A stretch of 64,000 bases of DNA from assembly GCF_900236475.1 (NCBI RefSeq), contig NZ_LT963352.1:2542001-2606000 (forward strand), given 5' to 3'. Shown here in pieces: positions 45,024 to 51,860 of the stretch. The stretch comes from Streptomyces chartreusis NRRL 3882 (GTDB lineage: Bacteria > Actinomycetota > Actinomycetes > Streptomycetales > Streptomycetaceae). The notes under the pieces are model-generated. The model saw nothing but the letters and a program-made list of their open reading frames with translations, made no database searches and had not been told where the DNA came from. The position numbers and the translations under genes were made by a program. Position 1 is the stretch's first letter. Each line of letters opens with the position of its first letter.

Positions 45024-45152
45024 TCCTGCTTTCGGTCTGCCGAGCTGAGGGGGACGCCGCCCTTCGGTGTTCCCGGGCAGCGTTGATCGCGGACGTACGC
45101 GCGACCGAAGAGCCAGGATACTGGACCTTTGCCCGTCGGCCCAATCCGGTGC

Positions 45153-46271
45153 TCAGCCGTTGCCGCGGCCCTGCTCGTAGGCCCGGAGCTGCTCGGCGCT
45201 GATCATGCCGGTGTCGAAGAGGCTGGTCTCGTCCAGGGCGTATCCCTGGTGGCCTTGATGGCTCTGCTGCTCGTGTTGCCCGGGATGGGCCTGGTGCCCC
45301 TGCTGGGCCTGGTTCGGGTCGTACGCGGCCTGCTGGGGGTCGTAGCCCTGGTAGGCGTAGGGATCGGCCTGCTGGTAGCCGTACGGGTCCTGCTGGGCCG
45401 CGTACGCCTGCTGCGGGTAGCCGCCGTAGGGGTCGGGCTGCTGCTGGAGGGGGGCACCTCCCGCCGGAGCGTAGCCGGAGGTGGCAGAGTAGGCCGGCTG
45501 CGGCCGGCCGTAGTCCTGCTGCTGGGCGGGCTGCTCGGCCGGGGGCTTCTCCTCGGCGATGGCGGCCAGCCCGGCGAGGTAGTCGGCGTCACTGGAGTGC
45601 TGGACGGTGCCGGTGTCGCCGGCGAGGGCCCCGAGGTCGTCGGTGGCGATCCGGCCGTGCAGCTTCTGCCGGCCGCGGCCGACGGCGTCCAGGGTCTTGG
45701 CGAGGACCGCCTCGAAGGCGCCGAGCTTGGCGTCGACGTACTCGTCGGCGGTACGGCGCTGGGTCTCCGGGTCGTGGCTGCGCTCGGGTGCGTCCTCGTC
45801 CTCGTAGCCCTGCTCGTCGGTGCCGGGGCCGGTGCCGAGGAGCTTCTCGCGGCCGCGGCCGACGGAACCGAGGGTCTTGGTGAGGACGACCTCGAAGTTG
45901 GCGAGCTTGGAGTCGACGTAGTCCTCGGCCTCGGCGCGGATCTCCTCGGCCTCCTGGCGGGCCTCGGCGAGGATCCGGTCGGCCTCGGCCTGGGAGCGGC
46001 GGGCGACCTCGGTGTCGGAGATCAGGGAGCCGCGCTCGGCGTGCGCGCTCTGGATGATCCGCTCGGCCTCCTGGCGGGCCTGTTCGACCATCTGCTCGCG
46101 GTCGCCGATCAGCTCCTGGGCCTGGGCGAGGGAGCCGGGCAGCGCCGCGCGCACCTCTTCCAGCATGGAGAGCAGTTCGGCGCGGTTGACCACGCACGAC
46201 GCCGACATGGGCATGGACCGGGCGCCGGAGACCGCGGCGACGATCTCGTCGAGCTTCTTCTGCACGTCCAC
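45153..46271 (-). CDS. DivIVA-like coiled-coil protein
   Basis: 372 residues from GTG 46271. The N-terminal 120 residues are coiled coil (MDVQKKLDEIVAAVSGARSM, then LAQAQELIGDREQMVEQARQ, and a long EARQEAEEIRAEAEDYVDSK). Two similar segments follow: LANFEVVLTKTLGSVGRGRE and LGAFEAVLAKTLDAVGRGRQ, each followed by KL and an acidic part. The last 115 residues are very rich in Gln, Tyr, Pro and Gly, in Ala/Gln/Asp-Pro-Tyr type repeats. Resembles Streptomyces cell-division/DivIVA-like proteins near coaD; exact function is not known. Confidence 0.78.
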   Translation of the reverse strand: MDVQKKLDEIVAAVSGARSMPMSASCVVNRAELLSMLEEVRAALPGSLAQAQELIGDREQMVEQARQEAERIIQSAHAERGSLISDTEVARRSQAEADRILAEARQEAEEIRAEAEDYVDSKLANFEVVLTKTLGSVGRGREKLLGTGPGTDEQGYEDEDAPERSHDPETQRRTADEYVDAKLGAFEAVLAKTLDAVGRGRQKLHGRIATDDLGALAGDTGTVQHSSDADYLAGLAAIAEEKPPAEQPAQQQDYGRPQPAYSATSGYAPAGGAPLQQQPDPYGGYPQQAYAAQQDPYGYQQADPYAYQGYDPQQAAYDPNQAQQGHQAHPGQHEQQSHQGHQGYALDETSLFDTGMISAEQLRAYEQGRGNG

Positions 46272-46392
46272 CGTGTGCTCGCCACTCTCTACAGATGCGT
46301 TGGAGACGGACGGGACGACTGTACGGCCAGGGGGATGGCGGGGAACACCGGGTGACGGTCTGTCAGGCTCCGGTGGGACGCCCGGGGCGGGT

Positions 46393-46872
46393 TCAGTCCT
46401 TCCTCAGGCGCTCGGTGAGGGCCTGGAGGACCTCCGCCGGAACCAGGTGGGAGACGTCGCCGCCCCAGGTCGCGACCTCCTTGACCAGGGAGGACGACAG
46501 GAAGCTGTAGGTGGGGTTGGTGGGGATGAAGAGGGTCTCCACGCCCGAGAGGCCGTTGTTCATCTGGGCCATCTGCAGCTCGTAGTCGAAGTCGCTGACC
46601 GCGCGCAGGCCCTTGACGATGGCGGGGATGTCGCGCTGCTTGCAGAAGTCCACGAGCAGGCCGTGGAAGGCCTCGACGCGGACGTTGCCGTACTCGGCGG
46701 TGACCCGGCGGATCAGGTCGATCCGCTCGTCGATCTCGAACAGGCCCTTCTTCGACTGGTTGATCATCACCGCGACGTAGACCTCGTCGTACAGCCTGGA
46801 GGCGCGGGAGATGATGTCGAGGTGTCCGTTGGTGATCGGGTCGAACGACCCGGGACATACGGCGCGGCGCAC
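46393..46872 (-). CDS. coaD: Phosphopantetheine adenylyltransferase
   Basis: Penultimate step of coenzyme A synthesis. 159 residues from GTG 46872, preceded by a GAGGGA-like site; this gives the normal family length, whereas the open frame would extend 41 residues upstream. VRRAVCPGSFDPITNGHLDI has the HxGH-type nucleotide motif, and GLRAVSDFDYELQMAQMNNG and PTYSFLSSSLVKEVA are characteristic. It follows rsmD by 26 bases. Confidence 0.96.
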   Translation of the reverse strand: MRRAVCPGSFDPITNGHLDIISRASRLYDEVYVAVMINQSKKGLFEIDERIDLIRRVTAEYGNVRVEAFHGLLVDFCKQRDIPAIVKGLRAVSDFDYELQMAQMNNGLSGVETLFIPTNPTYSFLSSSLVKEVATWGGDVSHLVPAEVLQALTERLRKD

Positions 46873-46898
46873 TTGTGATCCCTCGCTCTCCGGTCCGG

Positions 46899-47486
46899 TC
46901 ATCGTGCGTCTTCGCACGTAGAGGCGGCGCGACCGTACCAAAACGTTCCCTCGCCGTAGCGACGGGACCGGAGGGCTTCGAAACCCTCGGGCCACCGGAA
47001 TTCACCGCCTCTGGTGCTGCGCTCCACGGTGACGAGGGCTTCTTCGGCGAGCCACCCTTCCGCGCGGAGTGTGAGCAGGATCTCGCGAAGATCGTCGTCC
47101 GTGACGGCGTACGGCGGGTCGAGGAAGACGAGGTCGTAGGGGTCGCCGGGGGGTGTGGTGCGGATGATCTGTTCCGCTTTGCCCGCTCTGACCTCGGCAC
47201 CGGGGAGGCCGAGGTTCTTCACGTTGTCGCGCACCGTACGGACGGCTTTGGCGTCGGCCTCGACGAGGAGGGTGTGGCCGGCGCCTCGGGAGAGGGCCTC
47301 CAGGCCGACGGCTCCTGATCCCGCGTAGAGGTCGAGGACGCGTTCGCCGTCCAAGGGGCCGCCGAGGAGGGATTGCCAGGTGGAGAAGAGGCCTTCCCGG
47401 GCGCGGTCCGATGTGGGGCGGGTTCCTGTTCCTGGCGGGACGGCCAGGCGGCGTCCGCCGGCCGTGCCGGCGATCACGCGGGTCAT
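46899..47486 (-). CDS. rsmD: 16S rRNA (guanine(966)-N(2))-methyltransferase RsmD
   Basis: 195 residues from ATG 47486. MTRVIAGTAGGRRLAVPPGT, the SAM-binding VLDLYAGSGAVGLEALSRGA and the catalytic DLVFLDPPY motif identify the family. It is read with coaD; 108 bases separate it from recG, and a copy of the dispersed repeat lies in that spacer. Confidence 0.95.
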   Translation of the reverse strand: MTRVIAGTAGGRRLAVPPGTGTRPTSDRAREGLFSTWQSLLGGPLDGERVLDLYAGSGAVGLEALSRGAGHTLLVEADAKAVRTVRDNVKNLGLPGAEVRAGKAEQIIRTTPPGDPYDLVFLDPPYAVTDDDLREILLTLRAEGWLAEEALVTVERSTRGGEFRWPEGFEALRSRRYGEGTFWYGRAASTCEDAR

Positions 47487-47523
47487 CTGTGGTCCTTGGG
47501 TATGGGCGGCTTCAGGTACCAGT

Positions 47524-47579
47524 GTGGCTGGTCGCGCCCACGCGGCGGTAGCCGCATACGGATTACGGCCCCGCGCCCC
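47524..47579. repeat. Dispersed 56-bp repeat between rsmD and recG (copy B)
   Basis: 44 of 56 positions match copy A inside smc at 37739-37794. The ends (GTGGCTGGTCGC and CGGCCCCGCGCCCC) are identical, and the centre (TACGGATTA here) differs. Elements of this kind with a GGGGCGCGGGG core are scattered in many Streptomyces genomes; this is from memory, not a search. Confidence 0.85.
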
Positions 47580-47594
47580 CGGGGGGCAACACTG

Positions 47595-49832
47595 TCACCC
47601 CTTTTCCAGGTACTGCTCCCTCTCCTCGTCCAAGAGGGCCTCCAGAGCCGTCCGCAGGGCCGGGAGGTGGGTCAGCTCCGGGTCCCTGGCCACGACGGCT
47701 GTCGCCTCCTCTCTGGCCTCCGCGATGATCTCCTCGTCCTCGATGACCGCGAGCATCCTGAGGCTGGTGCGGGCACCCGACTGGGCCTGGCCGAGGACAT
47801 CGCCCTCTCGGCGTTGTTCCAGGTCGATGCGGGAGAGCTCGAAGCCGTCGAGGGTGGAGGCGACGGCGTTCAGGCGCTGGCGGGCGGCGCTCGCCTCGGG
47901 CATCTCGGTGACCAGGAGGCAGAGGCCGGGGGCCGAGCCACGGCCCACGCGGCCACGGAGCTGGTGGAGCTGGGAGACCCCGAAGCGGTCGGCGTCCATG
48001 ATCACCATGGCGGTGGCGTTCGGGACGTTGACGCCGACCTCGATGACCGTCGTGGCGACCAGGACGTGCGTCTCGCCGGCGGCGAAGCGGCGCATGACGG
48101 CGTCTTTGTCGTCGGGGTGCATACGGCCGTGCAGGACCTCGACCCCGAGGCCTCGCAGGGGACCCTTGACCAGCTGGTCGGCCACGTCGAGGACCGCGAG
48201 CGGCGGGCGCTTCTCAGCGGCGTCCTCCGGGGACTCCGGCGGCTTCTTCCTGCCGGCCCTCTTCGGGTCGTCCTCCTCGTCGCCGATGCGGGGGCAGACG
48301 ACGTACGCCTGATGGCCGTTCTCCACCTCCTCGCGGACCCGCTCCCACGCGCGGGCCAGGAAGTGGGGCTTGTCGGCCGCCGGGACGACGTGGCTGGCGA
48401 TCGGCGAGCGGCCGGCCGGGAGCTGGTCGAGGACGGAGGTCTCCAGGTCGCCGAAGACCGTCATGGCGACCGTGCGCGGAATGGGCGTGGCCGTCATGAC
48501 CAGGAGGTGCGGGGGCTGTTTGCCCTTGCCGCGCAAGGCGTCGCGCTGCTCGACGCCGAAGCGGTGCTGTTCGTCGACCACGACCAGGCCCAGGTCGTGG
48601 AACTGCACCTTGTCCTCGATCAGCGCATGTGTGCCGATGACGATGCCGGCCTCGCCGGTGGCGAGGTCGAGCAGGGCCTGCCGGCGGGCGGCCGCGCCCA
48701 TGGACCCGGTGAGCAGCACCACCTTGGTGGCCTGGTCGGCCCCGCCCAGCATGCCGCCCTCGGCCAGCTCGCCCATCATCTCGACGATCGACCGGTGGTG
48801 CTGCTGGGCGAGCACTTCGGTGGGCGCGAGCATGGCGGCCTGGCCACCGGCGTCGACCACGGCGAGCATGGCGCGCAGGGCGACCATGGTCTTCCCGGAT
48901 CCGACCTCTCCCTGCAGCAGCCGGTGCATCGGGTGGTCGGTCGCCAGGTCGTCGAAGATCTCCCTGGAGACCCGCCGCTGGCCGTCGGTGAGGGTGAAGG
49001 GGAGGCGGGCGTCGAACGCCGTGAGGAGGCCGTCCGGGGCTGGTTCGCGGGGGACCGCGGGAAGCTGGGCGTCCGCGTGGCGGCGGCGGGCCAGGGCGAC
49101 CTGGAGGACGAAGGCCTCGTCCCATTTGAGGCGGGCGCGTGCCTCCTCGATGTCCGCCTTGGTGTGCGGGCGGTGGATCTTCATGAGCGCCTCGGGGAGG
49201 GGGACCAGGCCGCGGCCCCGGCGCAGGGATGCGGGCAGTGGATCGGTGGCCTCCTGGGCCGTGGGCAGGACCGTCTGGAGCGCCTTGCCGATCTTCCAGG
49301 ACTCCAGCTTGGCGGTGGCCGGGTAGATCGGGATCAGGGCGCCGGCCCAGGTCTCGACGGACTCGGCGGGGTCCTCGGAGTCACCTCGCAGCAACTCGTA
49401 GGCCGGGTGGGCGAGTTGGAGGCGGCGGTTGAAGACGGAGACCTTGCCCGCGAACATCGCGCGCGTGCCCGGCAGGAGCTCCTTGTGGGGCTTGTGAACG
49501 CCGTTGCCGAAGAAGACCAGTTGGAGGCGGCCGCTGCCGTCCGTGATCGTGACCTCCAGGCGCTGGCCCTTGCCGCGCGGGGCCCTGGCGGAGGCGAAGG
49601 TGTGCAGACGGGCGTCGGCGACCTGGGCGACCACCGTGACGTGCTCGTCCATGGGGAGGTCGGCGAGGTGCGTGAGCTGGCCGCGCTCCTCGTATCTGCG
49701 CGGGTAGTGGTGGAGCAGGTCGCCGACGGTGCGCAGGCCGAGGTGCTCGGCCATCACCTTCGCGGTGGCGGGGCCGAGCACCGACTTCAGTGGTTGTTGC
49801 AGCGGTTCGTGAAGTGCGGGCACGAGATCCAT
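47595..49832 (-). CDS. recG: ATP-dependent DNA helicase RecG
   Basis: 745 residues from ATG 49832 (MDLVPALHEPLQQPLKSVLG); seven residues further upstream are also open. Wedge/OB domain first (EHVTVVAQVADARLHTF), then a helicase core with Walker A GEVGSGKTMVA, DExH box VDEQHRFGVEQR, motif III MTATPIPRTVAM and motif VI LRGRVGRGSAPGL. The C-terminal TRG wedge includes DLEQRREGDVLGQAQSG. It lies 108 bases upstream of rsmD. Confidence 0.96.
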   Translation of the reverse strand: MDLVPALHEPLQQPLKSVLGPATAKVMAEHLGLRTVGDLLHHYPRRYEERGQLTHLADLPMDEHVTVVAQVADARLHTFASARAPRGKGQRLEVTITDGSGRLQLVFFGNGVHKPHKELLPGTRAMFAGKVSVFNRRLQLAHPAYELLRGDSEDPAESVETWAGALIPIYPATAKLESWKIGKALQTVLPTAQEATDPLPASLRRGRGLVPLPEALMKIHRPHTKADIEEARARLKWDEAFVLQVALARRRHADAQLPAVPREPAPDGLLTAFDARLPFTLTDGQRRVSREIFDDLATDHPMHRLLQGEVGSGKTMVALRAMLAVVDAGGQAAMLAPTEVLAQQHHRSIVEMMGELAEGGMLGGADQATKVVLLTGSMGAAARRQALLDLATGEAGIVIGTHALIEDKVQFHDLGLVVVDEQHRFGVEQRDALRGKGKQPPHLLVMTATPIPRTVAMTVFGDLETSVLDQLPAGRSPIASHVVPAADKPHFLARAWERVREEVENGHQAYVVCPRIGDEEDDPKRAGRKKPPESPEDAAEKRPPLAVLDVADQLVKGPLRGLGVEVLHGRMHPDDKDAVMRRFAAGETHVLVATTVIEVGVNVPNATAMVIMDADRFGVSQLHQLRGRVGRGSAPGLCLLVTEMPEASAARQRLNAVASTLDGFELSRIDLEQRREGDVLGQAQSGARTSLRMLAVIEDEEIIAEAREEATAVVARDPELTHLPALRTALEALLDEEREQYLEKG

Positions 49833-49901
49833 TGCACACCACACCACTGACAATGCCGTAGAGGCCGTGGCGCACGTCGCCGTATACGTCCCGGAAACCC
49901 C

Positions 49902-49931
49902 TGGTCAGGCGGCTGGTTCGGGCCTTAGGAT
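49902..49931 (+). promoter_or_regulatory. Possible promoter for the Hsp90-like/TPR operon
   Basis: TGGTCA (49902-49907) and TAGGAT (49926-49931) are spaced 18 bases, a fair match to a housekeeping sigma site. It is about 85 bases before the Hsp90-like gene start. The opposite recG promoter must overlap this 183-bp region. Confidence 0.4.
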
Positions 49932-50015
49932 GACGCGCTCCCGGCCTCCTTTCGCGGTCACCGCCTCACCGGGGCCGCCCGACCCCGCGCCGTCGCGAGT
50001 CCCCCCACCGGCGCC

Positions 50016-51860
50016 GTGATGATGGACTCCCAGACCTCACAGGCATCCCAGGCACCCCGTTCACCCCGATCACCTCATACGTTCCAGGTCGACCTGCGTG
50101 GTCTGGTGGACCTGCTCTCCCACCACCTCTACTCCAGTCCGAAGGTGTATCTGCGCGAGCTGTTGCAGAACGCCGTGGACGCCATCACCGCCAGACGCAC
50201 GGCGGAACCCGACGCCCCGGCCCGGGTGCGGTTGTCCGCGCAGGGCGGCACCCTGCGCGTCGAGGACACCGGTGTCGGGCTCACCGAGGCGGACGTGCAC
50301 GACCTGCTCGCCACGATCGGGCGCAGTTCCAAGCGCGCCGAGGGCCTTCAGGAGGCGCGTTCCGACTTCCTCGGGCAGTTCGGCATCGGCCTGCTGGCCT
50401 GTTTCGTCGTCGCCGAGCGGATCCGGGTGGTCAGCCGCAGCGCCCGTACGCCCGGGGCGGCGCCGGTGGAGTGGACGGCGTCCGACGACGGTTCGTACAC
50501 CGTGCGGACGCTGCCGGACGCCGAGCGGCCCGAACCGGGCACCACCGTGCATCTGGTGGCCCGGGCGGGGGCCGCGGAGTGGCTCACGCCCGAGCGGGTC
50601 GAGGCGCTGGCGCGGGACTTCGGGTCGCTGCTGCCGTACGACGTCCGGGTGGGCGACGAGCCGGTCACCGACCTCCCGGCGCCCTGGGACCGCCCGTACC
50701 CGGGCCCGGCCGCCCGCCGCGTCGCCCTCGCCCGGCACTGCCACGACCTGTTCGGCTTCACCCCGCTGGACACGATCGACCTGTCCGTGCCGCTGGCCGG
50801 CATCCGCGGGGTGGCGTACGTGCTGCCGTCGGCGGTCAGCCCGGCCCAGCGCGCGGGTCACCGGGTGCACCTCAAGGGCATGTTGCTGACCGAGCGGGCC
50901 GAACAGCTGCTGCCCGACTGGGCGTTCTTCGTGCGCTGCGTGCTCGACACGGACAGCCTGCGGCCGACGGCCTCGCGCGAGGCGCTGTACGAGGACGAGA
51001 CGCTGGCCGCCGTACGGGAGGCGCTGGGCGAGCGGATCCGGGCCTGGCTGACCGGTCTGGCCGCCGGTGATCCGGAGCGGCTGGCCGCGTTCCTGGCGGT
51101 GCACCACCTGGGTGTGAAGTCCCTGGCCCGGCACGACCGGGAGATGCTGCGCACGATGCTGCCGTGGCTGCCCTTCGAGACGACCGACGGGCGGCTGTCC
51201 CTGGAGGAGTTCGCGCAGCGGCACCCGGTGGTGCACTTCACACGGACCGTGGAGGAGTACCGGCAGGTCGCGCCGATCGCGTCCGCGCAGGGCATCGGCG
51301 TGATCAACGGCGGCTACACGTACGACAGCGAGCTGGTGGCGGCGCTGCCGTCGGTGCGTCCGGGGACCGTGGTCGCCGAGCTGGACGCGGAGACGGTGAC
51401 CGCGCATCTGGACGCCGTCGACCCGGCCGAGGAGCTGGCCCTGTCCGGCTTCCTGGCCGCCGCGCGGGCCCGGCTCGACCCGCTGGGCTGCGACGTGGTG
51501 CTGCGGGCCTTCCACCCGCTCTCCGTGCCCGCGCTGCACCTCGACGACCGGGACGCCCGGCACGAACAGGCCCGGGCCGACGCCGAGGCGCAGGCCGACG
51601 ACCTCTGGGCGGGCATCCTCGGCTCCCTGCGCGGCAGCGCGCCACGGGCGCGTCTGGTGCTCAACCACCTCAACCCGCTGGTGCGGCGGATCAGCTCGCT
51701 GCACGACCCGGAGCTGATCGGCACCGCCACGGAGTCGCTGTACGGGCAGGCGCTGCTGATGGCGCAGCGGCCGCTCAGGCCCGCCGACTCGGCGCTGCTC
51801 AACCGCGCGTTCATCGGCCTCCTGGAATGGGCCACGCACAGCGAGGACGGTCAGGCATGA
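50016..51860 (+). CDS. Hsp90-family (HtpG-like) chaperone, actinobacterial type
   Basis: 614 residues if started at GTG 50016; ATGs at 50019 and 50022 are equally possible and no clear ribosome binding site is visible. GHKL ATPase N-domain: YLRELLQNAVDAI (N-box with the catalytic Glu and Asn), VEDTGVGLTEADVHDLL (G1), IGRSSKRAEG and GQFGIGLLACFVV (G2). Middle domain: LRPTASREALYED has the catalytic-arginine loop. The C-terminal region is shorter than and different from E. coli HtpG (about 560-614). It is fused translationally by ATGA to a 986-residue TPR protein, so the two surely act together. Confidence 0.85.
   Translation: MMMDSQTSQASQAPRSPRSPHTFQVDLRGLVDLLSHHLYSSPKVYLRELLQNAVDAITARRTAEPDAPARVRLSAQGGTLRVEDTGVGLTEADVHDLLATIGRSSKRAEGLQEARSDFLGQFGIGLLACFVVAERIRVVSRSARTPGAAPVEWTASDDGSYTVRTLPDAERPEPGTTVHLVARAGAAEWLTPERVEALARDFGSLLPYDVRVGDEPVTDLPAPWDRPYPGPAARRVALARHCHDLFGFTPLDTIDLSVPLAGIRGVAYVLPSAVSPAQRAGHRVHLKGMLLTERAEQLLPDWAFFVRCVLDTDSLRPTASREALYEDETLAAVREALGERIRAWLTGLAAGDPERLAAFLAVHHLGVKSLARHDREMLRTMLPWLPFETTDGRLSLEEFAQRHPVVHFTRTVEEYRQVAPIASAQGIGVINGGYTYDSELVAALPSVRPGTVVAELDAETVTAHLDAVDPAEELALSGFLAAARARLDPLGCDVVLRAFHPLSVPALHLDDRDARHEQARADAEAQADDLWAGILGSLRGSAPRARLVLNHLNPLVRRISSLHDPELIGTATESLYGQALLMAQRPLRPADSALLNRAFIGLLEWATHSEDGQA

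Noticed and set aside
47373-49850. Long plus-strand frames opposite recG and rsmD
   Set aside because: Antisense shadows; recG and rsmD have complete domain sets on the minus strand.
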